From positions 8,432,001 to 8,496,000 of the forward strand of contig NZ_CP108938.1 of the NCBI RefSeq assembly GCF_036347135.1: a stretch of DNA of 64,000 bases, given 5' to 3'. Made by a program: the position numbers and the translations under genes. Under the pieces are notes generated by a model. It did not search any database. It had not been told where the DNA came from and saw only the letters and a program-made list of their open reading frames with translations. The number at the start of each line of letters is the position of its first letter. Position 1 is the first letter of the stretch. The DNA is from Streptomyces sp. NBC_00775. GTDB lineage: Bacteria > Actinomycetota > Actinomycetes > Streptomycetales > Streptomycetaceae. Shown one piece after another: positions 21,444-29,000 of this stretch.

Positions 21444-21824
21444 ATGAGCGACTCATGGCCGGAGACCGAGGTCCGGCAGGATGCGAGGGCACCGGAGCCC
21501 GGGACCGCCGTCGGGCCGGGCGTCGAGCCGGACGCCCGGCTCGCGGGCGGGCCCGAGCCGGACGGTGAGCGGGATGCCGAGCCCGCGGTCGAACCCGCGT
21601 ACGAACCCGCCGCCCCGGTCCCGGTGGGGGTGCCCCGCGTCCCCACCGGCAACGCCGAGGTCGACGCCCAGCTCGACCGGCTGGCCGACGCCGACCACCT
21701 CGCCACGGACGGACACCTGGAGGTGTACGAGGATGTACACCGGGGGCTGCGCGACGCGCTCACCGCGCTCGACGCACGCCCGGGACCTCCGGCGCCCCCC
21801 GCACCGTACGACCGCAGGAGCTGA
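21444..21824 (+). CDS. Small acidic Pro/Ala-rich protein of unknown function
   Basis: 126 residues. The first two-thirds are disordered (Glu/Pro/Ala/Gly repeats such as EPDARLAGGPEPDGERD). A conserved helical segment follows (NAEVDAQLDRLADADHLATD, then LEVYEDVHRGLRDALTALD). It lies just upstream of tlyA with 7 bp between stop and start, so it is probably co-transcribed. A protein of this shape precedes tlyA in other Streptomyces as far as I recall. No function can be assigned. Confidence 0.75.
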   Translation: MSDSWPETEVRQDARAPEPGTAVGPGVEPDARLAGGPEPDGERDAEPAVEPAYEPAAPVPVGVPRVPTGNAEVDAQLDRLADADHLATDGHLEVYEDVHRGLRDALTALDARPGPPAPPAPYDRRS

Positions 21825-21831
21825 ACCGAAC

Positions 21832-22647
21832 GTGGCAGGAGTGGCACGCCGCCGTCTCGACGCCGAGCTGGTCCGGCGGAAACTGGCGCGCTCGCGCGAG
21901 CACGCCAGCCAGCTGATCGCCGCGGGGCGGGTCAGCGTCGGCAAGACCCTCGCGACCAAGCCCGCCACACAGGTGGAGACCGCGGCCGCGATCCTGGTCA
22001 CCCAGGACGACAGCGACCCCGACTACGTCTCGCGCGGCGGACACAAGCTCGCGGGCGCCCTGGCGGCCTTCGTACCGCAGGGGCTGAAGGTCGAGGGCCG
22101 GCGGGCGCTGGACGCCGGAGCGTCCACCGGTGGCTTCACCGACGTGCTGCTGCGCGCGGGCGCCGCCCATGTCGTCGCCGTCGACGTCGGTTACGGACAA
22201 CTCGCATGGTCTCTTCAGAGCGATGAACGCGTCACCGTCAAGGACCGTACGAACGTACGCGAGTTGACGTTGGAGGCGATCGATGGGGAGCCCGTGGATC
22301 TTGTCGTCGGGGATCTGTCCTTCATCCCGCTCGGACTGGTGCTGCCCGCCCTGGTGGGGTGCGCGGCGCCGGATGCCGACCTGGTGATGATGGTGAAACC
22401 GCAGTTCGAGGTGGGGAAGGAACGGCTGGGGAGCGGCGGCGTAGTACGCAGCCCCGAACTGCGCGCGGAGGCCGTGCGCGGAGTGGCCGAGCGAGCCCGT
22501 CAGCTGGGGCTCGGAGTGCAGGGTGTGACCGCAAGCCCGTTGCCCGGACCCTCGGGCAATGTCGAGTACTTTCTGTGGCTGCGGGCCGGGGCACCCGAAC
22601 TCGACCCGGCCGACGTTGACCGTGCAGTGGCGGAGGGGCCGCGTTGA
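21832..22647 (+). CDS. tlyA: TlyA-family rRNA 2'-O-methyltransferase
   Basis: A 271-residue methyltransferase. The N-terminal S4 RNA-binding domain (RRLDAELVRRKLARSREHAS, QLIAAGRVSVG) is followed by an FtsJ-like Rossmann domain with SAM motif ALDAGASTGGFTDVLL. The K-D-K-E catalytic tetrad appears as SRGGHKLAGAL, VGDLSFIPLG, MMVKPQFEVG and NVEYFLWL. TlyA methylates C1409 of 16S and C1920 of 23S in mycobacteria, giving capreomycin sensitivity. GTG 21832 has GGAG upstream. The stop overlaps the nadK start by four bases. Confidence 0.93.
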   Translation: MAGVARRRLDAELVRRKLARSREHASQLIAAGRVSVGKTLATKPATQVETAAAILVTQDDSDPDYVSRGGHKLAGALAAFVPQGLKVEGRRALDAGASTGGFTDVLLRAGAAHVVAVDVGYGQLAWSLQSDERVTVKDRTNVRELTLEAIDGEPVDLVVGDLSFIPLGLVLPALVGCAAPDADLVMMVKPQFEVGKERLGSGGVVRSPELRAEAVRGVAERARQLGLGVQGVTASPLPGPSGNVEYFLWLRAGAPELDPADVDRAVAEGPR

Positions 22648-23549
22648 CACAGACCCGAGCTCGTACTGTTTTCCTGCTGGCCCACACCGGGCGGCCGGCA
22701 GCCATCCGCAGCGCCGAATTGGTCGTCCAGGGGCTGTTGCGCTCCGGGATCGGCGTACGGGTCCTGGAGGCGGAGGCGGCCGATCTGCCGCTGCCGGACG
22801 AGGTGGAGCTGGTCAAGGAGGCGACTCCGCAGTGCCTCGACGGCGCCGAGCTGCTGATCGTGCTCGGCGGTGACGGCACGCTGCTGCGCGGCGCCGAGTT
22901 CGCCCGCGCTTCCGGGGTGCCGATGCTCGGCGTCAACCTCGGGCGCGTCGGCTTCCTCGCGGAGGCCGAGCGCGACGACCTCGACAAGGTGGTCGACCGG
23001 GTCGTCACCAAGGCGTACGAGGTCGAGGAGCGGATGACCGTCGATGTCGTCGTGCACAGCAACGGCGACATCGTGCACACCGACTGGGCGCTGAACGAGG
23101 CGGCCGTGCAGAAGGCCGGCGCCGAGAAGCTCCTTGAGGTGGTGCTGGAGATCGACGGGCGGCCGGTGACGGGGTTCGGCTGCGACGGGATCGTGTGCGC
23201 GACGCCTACCGGGTCGACCGCGTATGCCTTCTCCGCGGGCGGGCCTGTCGTGTGGCCGGAGGTCGAGGCGCTGCTGATGGTGCCGATCAGCGCGCATGCG
23301 CTGTTCGCGAAGCCGTTGGTGACCTCGCCGGACTCGGTGCTCGCGGTGGAGGTGTTGCCGCACATCCCGCCGGGGGTGTTGTGGTGTGACGGGCGGCGGA
23401 CGGTGGAGTTGCCGCCGGGGGCTCGGGTGGAGGTTCGGCGGGGGGCTGTGCCGGTGCGGTTGGCTCGGCTGCACCACGCTTCGTTCACCGATCGGCTGGT
23501 GGCCAAGTTCGCGTTGCCCGTTTCTGGGTGGCGGGGGGCGCCGCACTAG
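22644..23549 (+). CDS. nadK: NAD kinase
   Basis: A 301-residue inorganic polyphosphate/ATP-NAD kinase making NADP. The diagnostic GGDGT motif is in IVLGGDGTLLRGAEFARASG. The second conserved region is DGIVCATPTGSTAYAFSAGG, and the NE/D motif is in WALNEAAVQK. The start is TTG at 22644 overlapping the tlyA stop (TTGA), with GGAGGGGC upstream. tlyA-nadK-recN is a widely conserved actinobacterial order. Confidence 0.95.
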   Translation: MTQTRARTVFLLAHTGRPAAIRSAELVVQGLLRSGIGVRVLEAEAADLPLPDEVELVKEATPQCLDGAELLIVLGGDGTLLRGAEFARASGVPMLGVNLGRVGFLAEAERDDLDKVVDRVVTKAYEVEERMTVDVVVHSNGDIVHTDWALNEAAVQKAGAEKLLEVVLEIDGRPVTGFGCDGIVCATPTGSTAYAFSAGGPVVWPEVEALLMVPISAHALFAKPLVTSPDSVLAVEVLPHIPPGVLWCDGRRTVELPPGARVEVRRGAVPVRLARLHHASFTDRLVAKFALPVSGWRGAPH

Positions 23550-23595
23550 CGTCCACTGGGTGGGGACTGTGCGTGGTTCGACGGCTGCTGACTCG

Positions 23596-23639
23596 TTGCG
23601 GCTGGGCGCGCAGTTTCCCCGCGCCCCTGAGGGGGCGCT
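23596..23639 (-). repeat. Extragenic GC-rich repeat (inverted copy)
   Basis: GTTGCGGCTGGGCGCGCAGT followed by TTCCCCGCGCCCCTGAGGGGGCGC. Its reverse complement matches the repeat units at 61361-61617 (GGGGCGCG, AACTGCGCG, CC, GCCAC). It fills most of the nadK-recN gap. Confidence 0.7.
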
Positions 23640-23751
23640 GTACCTCCCGTGGGTGATATGGGTGCTCGGAGCGCTTTCGTTACCTGCTGCTTCGCGGTAT
23701 GGGGGCGGGTGCCGTCGCACAGCCGGGTCCCGACCTCGTAAGGTCGTGTCC

Positions 23752-25482
23752 GTGTTGGAGGAGATGCGGATACGGTCGCTCGGAGTCATCGACGACGCTG
23801 TCGTCGAGCTGTCGCCCGGCTTCACCGCCGTGACGGGTGAGACCGGTGCGGGCAAGACGATGGTGGTCACCAGCCTCGGGCTGCTGCTGGGCGGGCGCGC
23901 TGATCCCGCCCTGGTGCGGATCGGCGCCAAGAACGCCGTCGTGGAGGGGCGCATCGCCGTACCTCCGGGCGGGACGGCCGTCGTACGGGCCGAGGAGGCC
24001 GGGGCCGAACTCGACGACGGGGCGCTGCTGATCAGCCGTACCGTTTCGGCCGAGGGGCGCTCGCGGGCACACCTGGGCGGGCGCTCCGTGCCGGTGGGGG
24101 TGCTCGCCGAGCTCGCGGACGAGCTCGTCGCCGTGCACGGGCAGACCGACCAGCAGGGGCTGCTCAAGCAGTCCCGGCAGCGGCAGGCGCTCGACCGGTA
24201 CGCGGGCGACGCCGTCGCCGTGCCGCTCGCCAAGTACGCGGGCGCGTACCGACGGCTGCGGGCGATCTCGGCCGAGGTGGACGAGATCACCACGCGCGCG
24301 CGGGAACGGGCCCAGGAAGCCGACATGCTGCGGTTCGGGCTCGACGAGATCGAGGCGGTCGAGCCGCGCGCCGGCGAGGACGTCGAGCTGGCCGCCGAGG
24401 CCGAGCGGCTCGGCCACGCGGAGGCACTCGCATCGGCCGCCACGGCCGCCCACGCCGCGCTCGCGGGCAATCCCGAGGACCCGGAGGGCATCGACGCCGC
24501 CACGCTCGTCGCGGGCGCGCACCGGGCTCTGGAGGCCGTACGGTCCCACGACTCCGCCCTCGCCGCGCTGTCCGGGCGGATCGGGGAGGTCGGAATCCTG
24601 CTGCGCGATGTGGCGGGCGAGCTCGCCGGGTACGCCGACGACCTCGACGCCGACCCGCTGCGGCTCTCGGCGGTCGAGGAACGCCGGGCCGCGCTCACCC
24701 AGCTGACCCGGAAGTACGGCGAGGACATCGACGCCGTGCTCGCATGGTCCGAGCAGAGTGCCGCGCGCCTCCTCGAACTCGAAGGCGACGACGAGCGGAT
24801 CGACGAGCTGACCGGTGAACGGGACGCCCTGCGGACCGAACTGGGCGGGCTCGCCCAGGCGCTGACGGACGCCCGCACGGAGGCCGCCGAGCGGTTCGCC
24901 GCCGCGGTCACCGCCGAGCTGGCCTCGCTCGCCATGCCGCACGCGCGCGTGTCCTTCGAGATCCGGCAGACCGATGACCCGGAGGGTGTGGAACTCGGCG
25001 GGCGCACGGTCGCGTACGGTCCCGCGGGCGTCGACGAGGTCGAGCTGTTGCTCGCCCCGCACCCCGGGGCGCCGCCGCGGCCCATCGCCAAGGGGGCGTC
25101 GGGCGGTGAGCTGTCGCGGGTGATGCTCGCGGTCGAGGTCGTCTTCGCGGGTACGGATCCTGTGCCGACGTATCTGTTCGACGAGGTCGACGCCGGTGTG
25201 GGCGGCAAGGCCGCGGTCGAGATCGGGCGACGGCTGGCCCGGCTCGCCAAGACCGCGCAGGTGGTCGTGGTGACGCATCTGCCGCAGGTGGCCGCCTTCG
25301 CCGATCGGCAGTTGCTGGTCGAGAAGACGAACGACGGGTCGGTGACGCGGTCCGGGGTGAAGGTCCTGGAGGGCGAGGAGCGGATCAGGGAGCTGTCCCG
25401 GATGCTTGCGGGGCAGGAGGACTCGCAGACGGCTCGGGCGCATGCGGAGGAGTTGCTGGCGACGGCGCGCTCCGACGGGTAG
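23752..25482 (+). CDS. recN: DNA repair protein RecN
   Basis: A 576-residue SMC-like ATPase for double-strand-break repair. The N-terminal half has Walker A GETGAGKTM and the Q-loop region VHGQTDQQGLL. The middle is a coiled coil (about residues 160-370). The C-terminal half has signature GASGGELSRVMLAVE and Walker B TYLFDEVDAGVGG, then VVVTHLPQVAAFADRQLLVEK. I place the start at GTG 23752 (MLEEMRIRSLGVIDDAV), the family consensus, with AAGG at the right distance. GTG 23746 is an alternative. Confidence 0.95.
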   Translation: MLEEMRIRSLGVIDDAVVELSPGFTAVTGETGAGKTMVVTSLGLLLGGRADPALVRIGAKNAVVEGRIAVPPGGTAVVRAEEAGAELDDGALLISRTVSAEGRSRAHLGGRSVPVGVLAELADELVAVHGQTDQQGLLKQSRQRQALDRYAGDAVAVPLAKYAGAYRRLRAISAEVDEITTRARERAQEADMLRFGLDEIEAVEPRAGEDVELAAEAERLGHAEALASAATAAHAALAGNPEDPEGIDAATLVAGAHRALEAVRSHDSALAALSGRIGEVGILLRDVAGELAGYADDLDADPLRLSAVEERRAALTQLTRKYGEDIDAVLAWSEQSAARLLELEGDDERIDELTGERDALRTELGGLAQALTDARTEAAERFAAAVTAELASLAMPHARVSFEIRQTDDPEGVELGGRTVAYGPAGVDEVELLLAPHPGAPPRPIAKGASGGELSRVMLAVEVVFAGTDPVPTYLFDEVDAGVGGKAAVEIGRRLARLAKTAQVVVVTHLPQVAAFADRQLLVEKTNDGSVTRSGVKVLEGEERIRELSRMLAGQEDSQTARAHAEELLATARSDG

Positions 25483-25494
25483 CGGGGACTTCCC

Positions 25495-25618
25495 CGCCGC
25501 TCCGCGGCGTCGCCTCGACCGCTCCGCGGTCCGAGCTTCGCCGCTCCGCGGCGGTTTCCCACCCGCCTGCCCTTTTTGACCGCTCCGCGGCCCCCGCATC
25601 CGGCCCGCTCCGCGGGCC
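25495..25618 (+). repeat. Array of five short hairpins sharing CCGCTCCGCGG
   Basis: Within 125 bp downstream of recN there are five small palindromes with an identical TCC loop: CGCCGC-TCC-GCGGCG (25495-25509), GACCGC-TCC-GCGGTC (25517-25531), CGCCGC-TCC-GCGGCG (25539-25553), CCGC-TCC-GCGG (25580-25590) and GGCCCGC-TCC-GCGGGCC (25602-25618). The flanking stem bases differ while pairing is kept, so the structure itself appears to be maintained or recently multiplied. Confidence 0.85.
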
Positions 25619-25975
25619 CCTCGGGTGTTGGATTCGGTACTGCCCTGGGCCTGACCCCGCGCCGCCCTCACCACCCTGCGCTCCAACGCGCCCGGTGTCG
25701 CCGCCCATAGGGAGCGCAAGAACTACACCCTGCTCCCCGTTCCGCCCTCAAGCCCGCCCAAAACCCCGGTACTTCTCACTCATATGAGTGACTACGCGCC
25801 CGGCGAGTTGCCCATGTCGTCGCGACCGTCGTCCGCTGGTGGTCCCGGAACGCCCGTGCGGCCTGGCATCCTTGGCGTAGTACGCGGAGCACGACGTGCG
25901 GTACACCCCCCTCTGCACGATCCTTCTGTACGTTTCTTCGTGACCGTCCGACGCCGAACCAGGAGCCCCGGCCAC
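25619..25975 (+). other. Upstream region of the glycosyltransferase gene, with a 16-bp palindrome
   Basis: No gene is seen in this 357-bp stretch. It contains the perfect palindrome TCACTCATATGAGTGA (25776-25791), strikingly AT-rich for its surroundings and a good candidate operator. An ATG inside it opens a frame in phase with the downstream gene, but the coding quality upstream of 25976 is poor and no ribosome site precedes it. Confidence 0.6.
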
Positions 25976-27112
25976 GTGAGCCACGTGAGCAGCCACTCAC
26001 CGCACGGCCAGTCGCCGCTGCGCACCGTGCAGGTGCTCGGCGGCGGGAGCGCGGGCAGCAGCGCGCATGTGCGGTCGCTGACTTCGGGGCTCGTGGCCCG
26101 GGGCGTGCGGGTCACCGTGTGCGCCCCAGCCGAGGCCGATCACGCGTACGGGTTCACCGGCGTGGGCGCACAGCACGTTCCCGTGCCGCGCAGCAGTGAC
26201 CCCGCCTCCGTGGCCGCGCTGCGGACGGCCTGCGCGGACGCCGACCTCGTGCACGCGCACGGGCTGCACGCGGCGCTCAGGGCCGCGCTCGCGCTCAGCG
26301 GGCGGCGCGTGCCGCTCGTCGTCACCTGGCACACGCGCTCGCATGCGGAGGGGGCACGGGCCCATCTGCTGCGGCTCCTTGAGCGGCGGGTGGCGAGAGC
26401 CGCCGCTGTCGTCCTCGGTACCTCCTCCGACCTCGTGGACCGGGCGCGCAGCAGGGGAGCGCGGGACGCGCGGCTCGCCGCCGTCGCCTTCCCGGCGCCG
26501 CGTACGCCGGTCGAGCTGGGTGACCCCGACCGGCTGCGGCACAAGGCGCGGGCCGAACTCGGCGCCACCGACCGCCCGTTGCTCATGGCGGTCGGTTCCC
26601 TCGACCGGCATCGCGGTTACGACACCCTGCTGGACGCCGCACGAGCATGGCGTCACCTCGATCCGGCGCCGCTGCTCGTGATCGCGGGGGAGGGGCCGCT
26701 CCGGACGGTTCTGCAGCGCCGTATCGAGGACGAAGGACTGCCCGTCCGGCTGATCGGGCGGCGCGACGACATCACGGAGCTCCTCGCGGCCGCCGAGATC
26801 GCGCTGCTGCCCAGCAGTTGGGAATCCCGCTCCGTCCTCGCGCAAGAGGCCCTCCACGCGCGCGTGCCGCTCGTCGCGACCGCGGTCGGGGGCGTCCCCG
26901 AACTGGTCGGCGACGCGGCCGAACTCGTTCCGTACGGCGATGCGGAGGCGCTCGCCGAAGCCGTCGTACGCCTGCTCGGCGATCCCGCTCGACGAGAGGT
27001 TCTCCAGGAGATGGGCGCCCGACAGGCCGCCACCTGGCCGACCGAGGACGAGACGGTCGCCCAAGTGCTGAGCGTCTACGACGAGTTGACGCAGCACAGG
27101 CCTTTGGGCTGA
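25976..27112 (+). CDS. GT4-family glycosyltransferase
   Basis: A 378-residue GT-B fold enzyme. The N-terminal domain has the glycine-rich loop VQVLGGGSAGSSAHVRSLTS and LVHAHGLHAALRAAL. The C-terminal donor domain has LLMAVGSLDRHRGYDTLLDA, LLVIAGEGPLRTVL, and the EX7E-like PSSWESRSVLAQEALHARVP motif, then VATAVGGVPELVGDAAELVP. Family members transfer sugars from nucleotide donors to lipids, glycans or small molecules; the acceptor is not deducible. Start GTG 25976 has AGGAG about 10 bases upstream. It converges on the PucR gene. Confidence 0.88.
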   Translation: MSHVSSHSPHGQSPLRTVQVLGGGSAGSSAHVRSLTSGLVARGVRVTVCAPAEADHAYGFTGVGAQHVPVPRSSDPASVAALRTACADADLVHAHGLHAALRAALALSGRRVPLVVTWHTRSHAEGARAHLLRLLERRVARAAAVVLGTSSDLVDRARSRGARDARLAAVAFPAPRTPVELGDPDRLRHKARAELGATDRPLLMAVGSLDRHRGYDTLLDAARAWRHLDPAPLLVIAGEGPLRTVLQRRIEDEGLPVRLIGRRDDITELLAAAEIALLPSSWESRSVLAQEALHARVPLVATAVGGVPELVGDAAELVPYGDAEALAEAVVRLLGDPARREVLQEMGARQAATWPTEDETVAQVLSVYDELTQHRPLG

Positions 27113-27143
27113 CCGCGTGACGCGGTACCGGGGGCCGGGCCGG

Positions 27144-28778
27144 CTACGGCACATGCCTCCGGGCCCGCAGCGCCAGGCTCAACGCCAGTACCGTCTGCGG
27201 GTCGTCCAGGTCCGTGCCCAGCAACTCGCCGATCCGGGCGAGCCGGTTGTAGAGGGTCTGCCGGTTGAGGTGCAGTTCGCGGGCCGTCTCCGCCTTGCGG
27301 CCCGCGTGGGCCAAGTACGTCTCCAGAGTGGGCAGGAGCGGTGGCTTGGAGCGGTTGTCGTGGTCGCGGAGGGGGCCGATCGCGCGGTCCACGAAGGCCG
27401 CCAGGTCCGGGTGGTCGCGCAGCCGCCACAGGAGCAGGTCGATGTCCAGGCGGCGGGCGTCGTACCAGGGGCGGTCCGACAGGCCCTGCGCCGCCGTCGC
27501 CGTCTCCGCCGCGTGCCGCAGGCCCGCCGAAGCCGCCGCCCAGCCGCCCGCGACGCCGACCACCACCACCGGTGGCTGCGCCCCGGGCCGCTGCATGCCC
27601 GCGCGCTCCACACCCGCCCGCAGCGCCGCCGCGACCCGGTCGGCCACGGCCGCGCGTTCGGACTCCGAGCGCAGGCCCAGCAGGAGCGGGACGCGGCCCT
27701 CGACCGGACGTACGCCCAGCAGGACCGGGACGCCCACGGAGGCCAGCTCCTCGGCGACCGCGCGGGCCAGGACGGCCCAGCCGCCGCCGGGGGACAGGCC
27801 GTCGGCCAGTCGCATCACGACGGGCAGGAGCGGGCTGGCGCCGGGCTTGAAGCCGAGCACGCGGGCCTGCGCGGGCGCGTCCTCGGCCGCGATACGGCCC
27901 TCCGCGAGGTCGGTGAGGAAGTCGCCGCGACCGCGCGCGGCGAGCTCCTCCTCCTGACGGGCCTGCATCAGGACGACGGCCAGGATGCCCGCGGCACGCT
28001 CCGCCGCGATCCGGTGCACCGGGGCGACGGGGGAGCTGACGGGCAGCAGGACCAGCCGGGCCCGTACCGAGCCGGTGCCGGGGCCGCCGCCCGGCACGTC
28101 CACGAGGGTCGTTCCGGCGGGCGGCTCCTCCTTGTGCTGGCCGCGCAGCCCCTCCCACACCTGGAGCGGATCGGCGCCCGAGGACCCGGTCCCGGCCCCG
28201 GCGGCGTACAGGAGCTGGCCGTCGGCCGTCTCCAGGAAGACGGGATTGCCGCTGAAGTCGGCGAGGATGGAGAGGACTTGGGGGACACCGCCGCCGCCGA
28301 GGAGCGCCTCGGTACATCGCCGGTGCACCTCCTCGGCCTGCTGGAGCAGCGCGTAGTGGCCGTTGACGATCTCGGTGTGGATCTCCTCCGTGACCGTCAC
28401 GAACGGCACCTCGCGGTGCAGCTGGACCAGCGGGAGCCCGGCGGTGCGCGCCGTCTCCACGAGGGCCGCGGGCAGCCGGGTGAAGCGCGGTCCGAGTTCC
28501 ACGACGAGCGCCGCGATGCCGCGTTCGGCGAGGGTGCGGACGAAGGCGCGCTGGTCGGCCGGGCGGGTGCCGAGGCCGTAGCCCGTGGTCAGGAGCAGTT
28601 CGCCGCCCTTGAGGAGCGAGGCGATGTTCGGGACCTCGCCCGCGTGCACCCAGCGCACGGTGCGCTGCAGCCGGTCGGCCCCCGCGAGGATCTCCGGCAG
28701 CCCGCTGCGCAGCCCGGGCAGCTCCAGTGCCCGCTGCACGGTGATTCCGGCGCCTTGCGTGTCGTAACGGCTGTCCAT
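27144..28778 (-). CDS. PucR-family transcriptional regulator
   Basis: A 544-residue regulator. The N-terminal PucR sensing domain (about residues 10-130) contains LPGLRSGLPEILAGADRLQR and VRWVHAGEVPNIASLLKGGE. The middle is a GGDEF-like fold. The C-terminal PucR/CdaR helix-turn-helix is TLETYLAHAGRKAETARELH followed by LNRQTLYNRLARIGELLG. Members respond to purine, amine or amino-acid availability. It is divergent from an APC permease and a Tat-exported amine oxidase, so these are the probable targets. I use ATG 28778; longer frames lack a ribosome site. Confidence 0.9.
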   Translation of the reverse strand: MDSRYDTQGAGITVQRALELPGLRSGLPEILAGADRLQRTVRWVHAGEVPNIASLLKGGELLLTTGYGLGTRPADQRAFVRTLAERGIAALVVELGPRFTRLPAALVETARTAGLPLVQLHREVPFVTVTEEIHTEIVNGHYALLQQAEEVHRRCTEALLGGGGVPQVLSILADFSGNPVFLETADGQLLYAAGAGTGSSGADPLQVWEGLRGQHKEEPPAGTTLVDVPGGGPGTGSVRARLVLLPVSSPVAPVHRIAAERAAGILAVVLMQARQEEELAARGRGDFLTDLAEGRIAAEDAPAQARVLGFKPGASPLLPVVMRLADGLSPGGGWAVLARAVAEELASVGVPVLLGVRPVEGRVPLLLGLRSESERAAVADRVAAALRAGVERAGMQRPGAQPPVVVVGVAGGWAAASAGLRHAAETATAAQGLSDRPWYDARRLDIDLLLWRLRDHPDLAAFVDRAIGPLRDHDNRSKPPLLPTLETYLAHAGRKAETARELHLNRQTLYNRLARIGELLGTDLDDPQTVLALSLALRARRHVP

Positions 28779-28854
28779 GCAGCGGACGCTACCTGCGGAG
28801 ACGTTCCGGGCACATCTCCGACCCGTTACGGGCGCCGTCGCGGAGGTCATGTAC

Positions 28855-28936
28855 GCGACAATGCGTCGCTCCCGTGCCGGAAATACGCGACCTCGTGTCT
28901 GTTGTGGCGTGCGTCACCATGTCGCCAGACTGTCGC
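28855..28936 (+). promoter_or_regulatory. Candidate PucR operator region (GCGAC/GTCGC boxes)
   Basis: The 222-bp divergent region between the PucR and permease genes contains a perfect GCGAC-N5-GTCGC inverted repeat (28855-28869). It also has two TGTCGC boxes 11 bp apart (28920-28925 and 28931-28936). These could be binding sites for the divergently encoded regulator. This is an inference from position and symmetry. Confidence 0.4.
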
Positions 28937-29000
28937 ATCCGCAGGAAATCGACGAATGACCTTCGGATTTCGTTGAGCTGACATGCTGGGAGGGGCGGGA

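Noticed and set aside
22500..25562. 1,020-codon minus-strand frame opposite nadK and recN
   Set aside because: High-GC DNA leaves antisense frames open. nadK and recN on the plus strand carry all conserved motifs.
25784..25975. 64-residue N-terminal extension of the GT4 glycosyltransferase from ATG 25784
   Set aside because: Low-quality Arg/Pro-rich sequence, no ribosome site, and the ATG lies in a palindrome. GTG 25976 with AGGAG is preferred.
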